Shown here: piece after piece, positions 36,352 to 44,705 of the stretch | Numbering within the stretch: the first letter of the stretch is position 1 | Layout: each line of letters starts with the position of its first letter | Assembly (NCBI RefSeq): GCF_000576555.1 | Contig: NZ_CP007145.1 | Location: 744,001-808,000 of the forward strand | Length of the DNA stretch: 64,000 bases | Direction of reading: 5' to 3' | DNA from: Hymenobacter swuensis DY53 | Lineage (GTDB): Bacteria > Bacteroidota > Bacteroidia > Cytophagales > Hymenobacteraceae | Position numbers and translations under genes: made by a program | Notes under the pieces: generated by a model | What the model was told of the DNA's origin: nothing | What the model saw: only the letters and a program-made list of their open reading frames with translations | Databases searched by the model: none

Positions 36352-37260
36352 ATGCTTTCCCACGCCCACGAAGTTTTTCTGGAAGTTGCCCGGCAGTTGA
36401 GCTTCACCAAGGCGGGGCAGACGCTGTTTCTGAGCCAGTCGGCGGTGAGCAAGCGGGTGCGGGCGCTGGAGGAACACTACAAAACGGGTTTGTTCGAGCG
36501 ACTCGGCAATGCAGTGCAGCTTACGGCAGCCGGCGAGCTGCTATACCGCAAGCTGCTGCTGGCCCGGCAGCTGCAACACGAGCTAGAGCAGGAGTTTACG
36601 GAGTTGAGCCCCGAGTTTCAGCCCCGCCAGCAGATGGTGATTGGGGCCAGCACCACCATTTCGCTCTACGTCATTCCGCCGGTGCTGTCGGCCTACCTGG
36701 GCCGCTACCCGCACACCCAGCTCACGCTCAAAAACCGCAATTCCGAAAACATCCTCAAGGCCCTGCTGGAGCACGAAATCGACCTGGGCATTATTGAGGG
36801 CATCCACAAAGTCAGTCACGTTACCTACACCCCGCTGCTCACCGATGAGGTAGTGGCCGTGTGCTCGGCCCGCAACCCGCTGCACCGCCGCGAGCTGGAA
36901 GCCCAGGACCTGCGCCGCACCCCCGTGGCCCTGCGCGAAACCGGCTCCGGCACCCTGGCCGTGCTGGAAGAAGCCCTGCAGACCCACGGTATCCGCCTCA
37001 CCGATTTGCAGGTGAAAGTGCGCCTGGGCGGTACCGAGGCCCTCAAGAACTTCGTGCGGGTAGATACCTGCCTGGCGTTTCTGCCCCGGCAGTCGGTGAT
37101 GAAGGAGCTGGCCGCCGGCGAGCTGGTGGAAGTGCCCGTGCGCGACCTGAACCTGGTGCGCCACTTCGATTTCGTGCAGCGCAAAGGCACCGAAAATAAC
37201 CTGCCCTACAAAACCTTCGTGCAGTTCGCCCGGCGGTATTACGGCAACGCGAAGCGGTAG
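36352..37260 (+). CDS. LysR-family transcriptional regulator
   Basis: The 302-residue regulator has an N-terminal winged helix-turn-helix (residues 4-62: FLEVARQLSFTKAGQTLFLS, then QSAVSKRVRALEE) and a periplasmic-binding-like effector domain (about 90-295) with IGASTTISLYVIPPVLSAYL and a late GTEALKNFVRVDTCLAFLP. This resembles the CysL/YeiE-type branch. It reads away from the DUF2339 gene and towards threonine synthase, which follows on the same strand 272 bases later, beyond a repeat. The controlled gene and coinducer are not identified. Confidence 0.88.
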   Translation: MLSHAHEVFLEVARQLSFTKAGQTLFLSQSAVSKRVRALEEHYKTGLFERLGNAVQLTAAGELLYRKLLLARQLQHELEQEFTELSPEFQPRQQMVIGASTTISLYVIPPVLSAYLGRYPHTQLTLKNRNSENILKALLEHEIDLGIIEGIHKVSHVTYTPLLTDEVVAVCSARNPLHRRELEAQDLRRTPVALRETGSGTLAVLEEALQTHGIRLTDLQVKVRLGGTEALKNFVRVDTCLAFLPRQSVMKELAAGELVEVPVRDLNLVRHFDFVQRKGTENNLPYKTFVQFARRYYGNAKR

Positions 37261-37278
37261 TAAAGCAGGGGCAAACCC

Positions 37279-37437
37279 AGAACGTCATTCCGAGCCTGCG
37301 ACGAATCTCGTGTGCTGATGTTGCTTGCACCACACGGTGTAGAGACGCGACACTTCGCGTCTCGCCGTTGAACGACCGGAGCCGCACCAACCAAACAACC
37401 TCAGCAACGGCGAGATGCGAAGTGTCGCGTCTCTACA
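37279..37437. repeat. Intergenic repeats: GTCATTCCGAG element and TGTAGAGACGCG hairpin
   Basis: A GTCATTCCGAGCCTGCGACG segment (from 37285) precedes a stem of two 33-base arms (37338-37370 and 37405-37437) that match in inverse with one mismatch: TGTAGAGACGCGACACTTCG against CGAAGTGTCGCGTCTCTACA. Related TGTAGAGACGC arms recur three times at 38751-38913, and a degenerate GTCATTCCGA segment at about 58649. Confidence 0.8.
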
Positions 37438-37532
37438 TCATCCGGCTATCATTCCAAACGGGCATAGGCTATTCCAAGAAGGCGTTTGGTTTGGGCATAG
37501 GGCGGCGGGAGCTTTGCGTTCAACTCCCTGCT

Positions 37533-38738
37533 ATGACCACCCTCGAAACCACTACCCACTCCCGTTTGCACGCGCTGCACTGCGCCGCCTGCCACGCCCC
37601 CCACGATGCCTTTACGCTGCAGTATGTTTCTACCTGCTGCGCCCAGCCGCTGCTGGCCCGCTACGACCTCACTGCCCCGCTCACCCCCGCCGACGTCATC
37701 AACCCCACTGATAACTCCATGTGGCGCTACCGGGCTTTGCTGCCCTTGCTCGATGATGCCAACCTCGTGACGCTGGGCGAGGGCTGGACGCCGCTGCTGC
37801 CACTGCCGCGCCTGGCCGCCCGCCACGGTTTGCGCAGTTTGCTGCTCAAAGACGAAGGCCAGAACCCCACCGGCTCGTTCAAGGCCCGGGGCCTGAGCAT
37901 GGCGGTTTCCAAGGCCAAAGAGCTGGGCGTAACCGGCTGCATCATCCCCACGGCCGGCAACGCGGGCGTGGCGCTGGCGGCCTACTGTGCCCGGGCCGGC
38001 CTGCGCTGCGTAGTGGTAATGCCCCGCCACACGCCCACGGCCTTCAAGGAGGAATGCTACTGGTACGGGGCCGAAGTCCACCTCGTAGACGGCCTCATCA
38101 ACGACTGCGCCACCCGGGTACGGGAGTTGAACGCCGCCGGCGAGCTGCTCGACGTCTCGACCCTCAAGGAGCCCTACCGCCTCGAAGGCAAGAAAACAAT
38201 GGGCTACGAGCTGGCCGAGCAACTCAACTGGACGCTGCCCGACGTGCTGCTATACCCCGCCGGGGGCGGCACCGGCCTCATCGGTATCTGGAAGGCCCTG
38301 CGCGAAATGCAGGAGCTGGGCTGGCTGCCGCGCCACGCCAAGCTGCCCCGCATGATAGCCGTGCAGGCCGCCAGCTGCTGCCCGCTGGTGGAAACCCGCG
38401 CCGGCCGTCAGCCCAACTGCCACGCCTACGTGGGCCAGCCCTCTATTGCCAACGGCCTGGCCGTGCCCCGCCCCCTGGGCGAACCGCTCATGCTGGATGT
38501 GCTGGATGAGTCCAACGGCCTGGCCCTGGCCATCACCGACGAGCAGATGCTGGCCGGCATGCGCGAGCTGAGCCACCTGGAAGGTCTGTTCGTGGCCCCC
38601 GAAGGCGGGGCGCTGTGGAGCGCAGCGTTACAGCTGCTGCACACTGGTCAGATTCGGCCCGAGGAGCAGATTCTGCTGCTCAATACCGGTTCGGCCCAGA
38701 AGTACCTGGACAACGTGCTGGGTAGGGCAAACGGGTAA
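37533..38738 (+). CDS. thrC: Threonine synthase (PLP-dependent)
   Basis: The 401-residue enzyme converts O-phosphohomoserine to threonine. The N-terminus carries CAAC and a second Cys pair (Cys35-Cys36), resembling the zinc-ribbon-like start of some threonine synthases. The PLP lysine is Lys117 in NPTGSFKARGL. TAGNAGVALAAYCARAGL is the phosphate/substrate loop and YPAGGGTGLIG the later glycine-rich PLP phosphate loop. The ATG at 37533 is preferred to the longer frame from 37368, which would run through the repeat. It lies downstream of a LysR regulator; homoserine kinase and other thr genes are not adjacent. A related PLP lyase cannot be fully excluded. Confidence 0.85.
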   Translation: MTTLETTTHSRLHALHCAACHAPHDAFTLQYVSTCCAQPLLARYDLTAPLTPADVINPTDNSMWRYRALLPLLDDANLVTLGEGWTPLLPLPRLAARHGLRSLLLKDEGQNPTGSFKARGLSMAVSKAKELGVTGCIIPTAGNAGVALAAYCARAGLRCVVVMPRHTPTAFKEECYWYGAEVHLVDGLINDCATRVRELNAAGELLDVSTLKEPYRLEGKKTMGYELAEQLNWTLPDVLLYPAGGGTGLIGIWKALREMQELGWLPRHAKLPRMIAVQAASCCPLVETRAGRQPNCHAYVGQPSIANGLAVPRPLGEPLMLDVLDESNGLALAITDEQMLAGMRELSHLEGLFVAPEGGALWSAALQLLHTGQIRPEEQILLLNTGSAQKYLDNVLGRANG

Positions 38739-38750
38739 TGGCTGGCGCGG

Positions 38751-38965
38751 TGTAGAGACGCGACACTTCGCGTCTCGTCGTTGCTGACGTTAGGTTGCTG
38801 AATAGTTGCTTACGTTGGGTTTATGAACGGTGTAGAGACGCAATATTTTGCGTCTTGGCGTTGCTGATGTTGTTATCGTTCAACGACGAGACGCAAGATA
38901 TTGCGTCTCTACAGCCGGGCAACGAAGTGGTAGAGATGCTTCGACAAGCTCAGCATGACGTTCTA
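38751..38965. repeat. Cluster of TGTAGAGACGC hairpins and a GTCATGCTGAG element
   Basis: Three TGTAGAGACGC arms are present: 38751-38784 (direct), 38831-38863 (direct) and 38881-38913 (inverted). The last two pair with few mismatches. Next comes GGTAGAGATGCTTCGACAAG and CTCAGCATGACG (38929-38961), related to the repeat at 19626-19735. Two repeat families are therefore nested or adjacent in one 256-base gap between convergent genes. Confidence 0.8.
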
Positions 38966-38994
38966 GGGTCCCACTTCCTAGCCAACCTCGACAA

Positions 38995-40197
38995 CTAACT
39001 CCGCAGGCCCATCACCCACACGTATACCAGCGTGCCGCCCAGGAACGTCATAAACAGCGGCCCCTCAGCCGGCAGCGCCAGCGCATCGAAGCCGATAGCC
39101 AGCACACCCGCAGCCACCAGGCCCCAGCCAAACCACTTCGACTGCTGCCGCCGTTTCGGGAGCCACTGGCGCTGGGTGCCCACCAGCGGAAATAGCAGCC
39201 CCAGCCCCACAATGCCGGCCGTAGTTAGCGGACTGAGGTGGCCGTAGCGGCCCGCGCCCAGTAGGGCCAGGGCACTCAACAGCAAGGCCAGAAACTGGTT
39301 GGAATAGCGCGTGTCGGCTTCGCTGAGGGCAAAGCGGCCGTAGCGGTTGAAGCGTAATAGGGAGTTGAACAGCGGCTCGGCAAACCAGCTCATATAGACC
39401 AGCACTAGGTATAGCGGCAACAGACCCGGCACCACCCGCGAGAGCAGAAACAGCCCGATAAATAGGCCTTGCCGCGTGCCGGGGCTCAGCGTCTGGGTCC
39501 AGACCATGAAGCGGTAGAAGCCATTGTAGAGCCAGAAACGGGCTTTCAGGGCCGATACCAAGCCTTCGCGGGCGTAGTCGGAGGTGGGGTTGAGGTGCAG
39601 GGCTTCGCGGAAGTGGCCGGCGGCTTCTTTGGCGCGGCCGCGCTCCAAGGCCACCCAGCCCATGTCGGCGTGGGTGCCGGCGTCGGAAGGGCTGTGACGC
39701 AGGGCCTCATCAAGGTCGGCAGAGGCTTCGTCGTGGCGGCCGAGGCGGGCCAAGCAGCGCGCCCGTAAGCCCAAGCAGTCGACGTGGGTCGGGTCGACCT
39801 GAAGGCCGGCTTCGGCGGCGCGCAACGCGGCGTGCAATTGCCCCTGCTGAAACCGGAGCTGGCCCAATACGTGCTGGTAATCGGCGTCCTCGGGGTCAAG
39901 AGCCAGAGCTTCCTCAATTGCTTTTAAGGCCGCTGGCAGTTCATGCTGGCGCTGTAGCGTGGCGCTCAGCACGTAGAAGGCAAAGCTGTTTTCGGGGTCG
40001 AGGTGAATAGCCTGCTGCGCGGTGGTCTGAGCTTCAGGTAGGCGGGCCAGTTCCATTAAAGCCAGGGCCAGCATGCACTGCAGGTAGCTGTTGTCGGGGT
40101 CGTCGCGGAGTTGGCGGCGGGCTTCCTGCTCGGCCTCCTGGGGGCGTTTATGCTGCAACAACAGTTGCACGCGGCTAATCGACTGGTAGGAATCCAT
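38995..40197 (-). CDS. TPR / membrane protein 2 of an AAA+ gene triplet
   Basis: The 400-residue protein has about six tetratricopeptide repeats in residues 1-220 (for example RPQEAEQEARRQLRDDPDNS and HALDPE-like repeats), then four or more hydrophobic helices in 240-400. The TPR part should bind partner proteins on the cytoplasmic side. It is a paralogue of the next gene upstream, with the same plan and size. It is the third gene of the unit AAA+ / TPR-membrane 1 / TPR-membrane 2, with a 48-base gap. The ATG at 40197 is preferred to one 10 codons earlier. The function is unknown. Confidence 0.8.
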   Translation of the reverse strand: MDSYQSISRVQLLLQHKRPQEAEQEARRQLRDDPDNSYLQCMLALALMELARLPEAQTTAQQAIHLDPENSFAFYVLSATLQRQHELPAALKAIEEALALDPEDADYQHVLGQLRFQQGQLHAALRAAEAGLQVDPTHVDCLGLRARCLARLGRHDEASADLDEALRHSPSDAGTHADMGWVALERGRAKEAAGHFREALHLNPTSDYAREGLVSALKARFWLYNGFYRFMVWTQTLSPGTRQGLFIGLFLLSRVVPGLLPLYLVLVYMSWFAEPLFNSLLRFNRYGRFALSEADTRYSNQFLALLLSALALLGAGRYGHLSPLTTAGIVGLGLLFPLVGTQRQWLPKRRQQSKWFGWGLVAAGVLAIGFDALALPAEGPLFMTFLGGTLVYVWVMGLRS

Positions 40198-40245
40198 GGT
40201 ATAAGGTAGAGAGCGGAAGGGAAACAACTAAAGCCAGGCCGGTGG

Positions 40246-41514
40246 TTACTGCCCGGCAGCCCAAGCGTGGCGAATGAAGTAAACCCCCACGCCAGAGGTT
40301 AAAATGAACAGCGTCACCGGTCCGAATGGCCAGGTATCTTCCCAGCACACGCAGGTAATGGTGGTGACCAGCACCAACAGGCTGCCGAGCACCTCTGCCA
40401 GGGGCGAGGTTTCGGGAATGGACCGCTCGGAAGCCTGCTTGAATGCTGCCCCAATGGCTAGGGCTACTGACGTGAGGCCGCCCGTGAGCCCCGGCCCCAG
40501 ACTGCTTTCTGGTACGCCAAGCCAGACCAGCAGCCAGATGAAACCTGTCGCCCAGGCCAGCAGCAACAACGAAAACGCCGCTACCGGACCGTACCGCCGA
40601 AACGTTTGCTGCGCGTAGGGCCGGGTGGCAGCGGGGCGGTTGCGGAGCTGCCGCACCTGCGGGTGCAAGCGCCAGTACACGGCCTCGAACCCCATGAACA
40701 GCAGAATGGGCACACACAGCAGACTAAGCGGAATCAGAATCAGTAGAAAGTGCCCCCACGCTTTCAACTGCCGCTGTTTCGTTCCTTCCGAAATGAACGT
40801 AAGGTAGTTGTCCAGCCACGTTGCCCACCGGCCCAGCCAGAGTTGCTGCCGAATAGCCTGGCTGGCTCCTTGCAGAGCCGTGGCATCATTGGGGGCCAGG
40901 CGCAACGCCTCCTGAAAATGCGCCTGGGCCATTGCAAACCGCTTCTGCCGCATAGCTTCGCGGCCTAAGAGCTGGTGCGCTTTAGGTAGATTCGGGTGGG
41001 CGGCTACCAATTGCTGCAGCGTTGCGGCCAACTCCGGCCAGTGCTGCAGCGCATGCAGCGCACCCGCGCGCACTACCAGACACCCTGCATGCGTCGGGTT
41101 GTGGGAAAGTCCCAGCTCCGCGGCTCGTTGTGCCGCCGTCGGCTCGCCTTGGTGCAGATGCAGCTGGGCCTGAATGCTGAGATATTTCGGATTGGTGGGC
41201 TGTAGCCGAAGGGCTTCCTGCAGAGCCGTTTGCATAGCCTCCTGCTGCCCGGCCTGATCCTCAATGAGGCATAGCACATACAGGGCCTCACTGGCGGCCG
41301 GATTCAGCGCCAGTGCTTCCTGCACCACACTCCGCGCTTCGGGCAGACGGTTCTGCTGATACAGCGCAAAGCCCAGCATGATATATGCCTGCCCCTCCCG
41401 CGGATTGCGGACCAGCTGCTGCCGGAGCAGCTGCTCGGCCTGCACGGGGCGGCGCATATCCAGCAGATTCTGCACCGCGTCCTGCCACCGCGCTGCGGGG
41501 GAGTTGGGTGTCAT
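40246..41514 (-). CDS. TPR / membrane protein 1 of an AAA+ gene triplet
   Basis: The 422-residue protein has tetratricopeptide repeats over about residues 1-220 (RPVQAEQLLRQQLVRNPREG, LPEARSVVQEALALNPAASE, FAMAQAHFQEALRLAPNDAT) and then several membrane helices, the first pair at about 265-290 and 315-335. It starts only seven bases after the AAA+ ATPase stop, indicating translation from the same mRNA. The plan and spacing match its paralogue downstream. It may place the ATPase at the membrane or present it with membrane substrates; this is inference. Confidence 0.8.
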   Translation of the reverse strand: MTPNSPAARWQDAVQNLLDMRRPVQAEQLLRQQLVRNPREGQAYIMLGFALYQQNRLPEARSVVQEALALNPAASEALYVLCLIEDQAGQQEAMQTALQEALRLQPTNPKYLSIQAQLHLHQGEPTAAQRAAELGLSHNPTHAGCLVVRAGALHALQHWPELAATLQQLVAAHPNLPKAHQLLGREAMRQKRFAMAQAHFQEALRLAPNDATALQGASQAIRQQLWLGRWATWLDNYLTFISEGTKQRQLKAWGHFLLILIPLSLLCVPILLFMGFEAVYWRLHPQVRQLRNRPAATRPYAQQTFRRYGPVAAFSLLLLAWATGFIWLLVWLGVPESSLGPGLTGGLTSVALAIGAAFKQASERSIPETSPLAEVLGSLLVLVTTITCVCWEDTWPFGPVTLFILTSGVGVYFIRHAWAAGQ

Positions 41515-41521
41515 GGGAAGG

Positions 41522-42898
41522 CTACTTTTTGATGCCCAGGTAAGTCAGAATGTCGTCGTAGGTACCGCCTTCATTGGAATAGAGGGCGTAATTTTTGGCC
41601 GTGGCAAACCACTCCTTGGTGCTGGGGCGCACCTGTTTGGCGGCGGCCAGCAAATGACTCTGCTGCACCGGCAGCGGTTTGCCGCCTTTCATCGACTCAC
41701 GCAAGCAGGCTTCCACGGCCGTATCCACCACGGCCTGCAGGTCGGCACCGGAGAGGCCGGCGGTCTGGGCAGCCAGGGCGGGCAGGCGTAGGTCGTCGGC
41801 TACGGGCTTGCCGCGCAGCAGCACTTCCAAGATGGCCACGCGGGCGGGCTCATCGGGCGGGGTTACCAGCACAATCCGGTCGAAGCGGCCGGGGCGGCGG
41901 AAGGCGGGGTCGAGCTGCCAGGGGGCGTTGGTGGCGGCCAGAATGAGCACGCCGTCGTTGGAGCTGCGGGCCCCGTCCAGCTCCTCCAGAAACTGGTTGA
42001 TGAGGGTGCGGCCGGCGCTCTGGCGCAGGTCGTGGCGGTTGGCAGCCAGGGCATCCACCTCGTCGAAAAACAGCACGCAGGGCGCCTGCATGCGGGCCAG
42101 CTCAAACAGCTCGTGCAGCTTCTTCTCGCTCTGGCCCATCCACATGTCCAGAATGTCGTTGATGCCGACGTGGATGAAAGAGGCCTTTACCTCGCCGGCC
42201 GTGGCGCGGGCCAGGTAGGTTTTGCCGCAGCCGGGCGGGCCGTACAGCAACAGCCCGCCCCCGGCCGCCTTACCATAGGCTTTGTAGAGGTCGGGGTGCA
42301 GCAATGGCTGAATCATTTTCATGCCGATTTCCTCTTTCACCACCTCCATGCCGCCCACGTCCTGGAACGTGATTTTCGGCTTCTCCAGGCCCGCAAACAG
42401 GGCGCGCTCGTCTAGGCCCTGGGCCGAAACGTGGGTGGCGTTGTAGTCGGCGGGGGCGCCGCCGCCAGCGGGCTGAGCGGCCGGGCGCAACCCCAGCTGC
42501 TCGTCGAGGTCCTGGTCGCGCAGGCTGCTGTCGAGCTGCAGCGCCTGCTGGTAGGCGGCGCGGGCTTCGTCGGGCGGGCCGCCGGCTCCGGCCAGCACCC
42601 GGGCGTGCAGCAGGTGGGCGCGGGCGTGGTCGGGGTGGGCACGCAGCACTTCTTCCAGCACCACCAAGGCCGCTGAAGTCTTTTGTAAGGCCGCGTAGGT
42701 TTCAGCTAGGCCCAGCTGCAGCTCCTCATCGTCGGGGGCCTGGCGCAGGCCGAGGCGGTAGTGGTCTTCAGCTTCGGTAAAGCGACCCACCTGGCGCAGC
42801 AAGCTGGCTACGTGGCGGCGCAACGGCACGTTTTCGGGCGAAAACTGTAGCGCGTCGAGTAAGGGTTGTATATCGGAGGAATTGGGCAGAGTCGCCAT
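41522..42898 (-). CDS. TPR-AAA+ ATPase (Cdc48/spastin-like single AAA domain)
   Basis: The 458-residue protein has an N-terminal TPR region (residues about 15-125), a Gly/Ala linker, and one AAA module. Walker A is GPPGCGKT (220-227), Walker B LFFDE (276-280), sensor 1 AATN, and the arginine fingers RRPGRFDR (334-341). The pore-loop position reads MWMGQSEK, an aromatic residue as in unfoldases. This predicts an ATP-driven protein remodeller of the Cdc48/FtsH-like AAA clade without a protease domain. It is the first gene of the triplet with two TPR/membrane proteins. Substrate and cellular role are unknown. Confidence 0.88.
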   Translation of the reverse strand: MATLPNSSDIQPLLDALQFSPENVPLRRHVASLLRQVGRFTEAEDHYRLGLRQAPDDEELQLGLAETYAALQKTSAALVVLEEVLRAHPDHARAHLLHARVLAGAGGPPDEARAAYQQALQLDSSLRDQDLDEQLGLRPAAQPAGGGAPADYNATHVSAQGLDERALFAGLEKPKITFQDVGGMEVVKEEIGMKMIQPLLHPDLYKAYGKAAGGGLLLYGPPGCGKTYLARATAGEVKASFIHVGINDILDMWMGQSEKKLHELFELARMQAPCVLFFDEVDALAANRHDLRQSAGRTLINQFLEELDGARSSNDGVLILAATNAPWQLDPAFRRPGRFDRIVLVTPPDEPARVAILEVLLRGKPVADDLRLPALAAQTAGLSGADLQAVVDTAVEACLRESMKGGKPLPVQQSHLLAAAKQVRPSTKEWFATAKNYALYSNEGGTYDDILTYLGIKK

Positions 42899-43100
42899 AT
42901 AAATAGACTAAGATGAGGGCCGCAAGCTACAGGTTTCGCACGCAACTATGCTTCGTCAGCCCGGTAATGCCAGCCACTACGCTTTCTTAATCGGATTGTA
43001 TGAATTGCTAATAGTGCCTATGAAACGAAAGGGGTGTATTCTGTTATATTCTGTGTAAATAGATAATTGGCCCTCTATTGGATAGGGATTTTAGAAAAAA

Positions 43101-43118
43101 ATACCATGCTTGTGGTAT
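43101..43118. promoter_or_regulatory. Inverted repeat upstream of amt
   Basis: ATACCA (43101-43106) and TGGTAT (43113-43118) are perfect inverse 6-mers with a 6-base spacer, in the AT-rich leader 43 bases before the ammonium transporter start. This could be an operator or a small RNA hairpin. Confidence 0.35.
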
Positions 43119-43161
43119 ATTGACCTCTGAAAATAAGGTGCAGTTACCCAATAAGCTTGTC

Positions 43162-44544
43162 ATGACTCCTACATCTTCCTCCCTGAAACCTAGCAAGAGT
43201 CTGTTCGCGTTGGGCACACTGCTGGTGCTGGCACTGCTGGCAGCCTTTGTGCAGGTGCCGCACCCGGCTGCCGTGCCCGGCTCCCTCAACGGAGCCGATG
43301 TAGCCTGGATGCTCACGGCCACGGCTTTTGTGCTGATTATGACGCCGGGTCTGTCGTTCTTCTACGGGGGCATGGTACGGCCCAAAAATGTCATCAGTAC
43401 CATGCTGCAGAGCTTTGTGGCGCTGGGCGTGATTTCAGTGCTGTTCTATTTTGTGGGCTTTTCGCTGTGCTACGGCGACTCCTGGCACGGGCTCATTGGC
43501 AATCCGCTCACGTTTGCGCTGCTGCGCAATGTGGGCACCGCCCCTAATCCGGCCTTTGCTGCTACCATTCCGTTCATCCTGTTCTTCGCCTTTCAGCTCA
43601 AGTTTGCCATCATCACTCCGGCCTTGATTACCGGCTCGTTTGCCGAGCGGGTGCGGTTCAAGGGCTATCTGGCCTTCATGGTGCTGTTCAGCCTGTTTAT
43701 CTACTGCCCGCTGGCCCACTGGACCTGGCACCCCGAGGGCTTCCTGCGCAAATGGGGCGTGCTCGATTTTGCCGGTGGCACGGTAGTACATATTTCGGCA
43801 GGCGTGGCGGCCCTGGCGGGGGCAATGGTATTAGGCAGGCGCTCGGCCAACCTGCGGCCGACTTCATTTTCCACGCCCAACGTGCCATACGTGCTGCTGG
43901 GAACCGGCCTGCTGTGGTTTGGGTGGTTTGGCTTCAATGCCGGCTCGGCGCTGGGAGCCAATGAGCTGGCGGCATTGTCCTTTGTGAATACCAACCTGGC
44001 CTCGGCGGCGGCCCTCATTGCCTGGGTGCTGATTGAGGTAGTGCGCGGCGGCAAACCTACGGCCGTGGGGGCCTGCACCGGCGCAGTAGTGGGGCTGGTG
44101 GCCATTACGCCCGCTGCCGGCTACGTCGATTATGGTCAGAGCATCCTGTTTGGGGTGCTGTCGGCTATTATCAGCCACGCGGCCGTGCACTGGCAGAACT
44201 CCCGCACCACCATCGATGATACGCTGGATGTCTTTCCCTGCCACGGATTGGGCGGTATTGTGGGCATGCTGCTCACGGGTGTGTTTGCTGATAAGGTGGG
44301 CCTGATTCATGGCACCTTCACCACCTTCGGCTACCACCTGCTGGGCCTGCTCATCGTGATAACCTACTCATTCGTGGGGGCCTGGATCCTCCTTAAAATA
44401 ACTGACCGTATCTTCGGATTGCGCGTAAAGCTGCAGGAAGAGGAGCTTGGTCTCGACCTAAGCCAGCACGAAGAATCCACTTACCACATCGACGAAGAAT
44501 TTGAGCGCACATACCGTCGCGAACTGGCCACGGAAAACGCGTAA
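43162..44544 (+). CDS. amt: Ammonium transporter (Amt/Rh family)
   Basis: The 460-residue inner-membrane channel conducts ammonium/ammonia. The N-terminal hydrophobic segment (LFALGTLLVLALLAAF) acts as a signal or extra helix. ADVAWMLTATAFVLIMTPGLSFFYGGMV is the family start and DVFPCHGLGGIVGMLLTGVF the C-terminal His region; the paired pore His is HISAGVAALAGAMVLG. The cytoplasmic tail is acidic. The usual partner glnK (PII protein) is not adjacent on either side, which is uncommon. A hairpin terminator follows. The ATG at 43162 is preferred to the longer frame from 43078. Confidence 0.93.
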   Translation: MTPTSSSLKPSKSLFALGTLLVLALLAAFVQVPHPAAVPGSLNGADVAWMLTATAFVLIMTPGLSFFYGGMVRPKNVISTMLQSFVALGVISVLFYFVGFSLCYGDSWHGLIGNPLTFALLRNVGTAPNPAFAATIPFILFFAFQLKFAIITPALITGSFAERVRFKGYLAFMVLFSLFIYCPLAHWTWHPEGFLRKWGVLDFAGGTVVHISAGVAALAGAMVLGRRSANLRPTSFSTPNVPYVLLGTGLLWFGWFGFNAGSALGANELAALSFVNTNLASAAALIAWVLIEVVRGGKPTAVGACTGAVVGLVAITPAAGYVDYGQSILFGVLSAIISHAAVHWQNSRTTIDDTLDVFPCHGLGGIVGMLLTGVFADKVGLIHGTFTTFGYHLLGLLIVITYSFVGAWILLKITDRIFGLRVKLQEEELGLDLSQHEESTYHIDEEFERTYRRELATENA

Positions 44545-44647
44545 CAGCAACACCGGCCACTGTAAGCCTCATACTCCGGAAAGTTGAGGTGCTCCCCTCT
44601 GGTGGTCGGTGGGTTAGAGAAGGGAATGAGGGGTACCCTAGTAGTAA

Positions 44648-44679
44648 GAAGGCCACCGGCGGGGAATCCGGTGGCCTTC
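44648..44679. terminator. Bidirectional terminator between amt and the ZIP gene
   Basis: GAAGGCCACCGG (44648-44659) pairs with CCGGTGGCCTTC (44668-44679). On the plus strand it is followed by TCTGCTTTTTAC. It lies between the convergent amt and ZIP genes. Confidence 0.8.
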
Positions 44680-44705
44680 TCTGCTTTTTACAGAACGTCA
44701 TTACT

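Noticed and set aside
36213..36797. 194-codon frame overlapping the LysR gene start
   Set aside because: The LysR frame at 36352 has a clear DNA-binding domain; this one does not.
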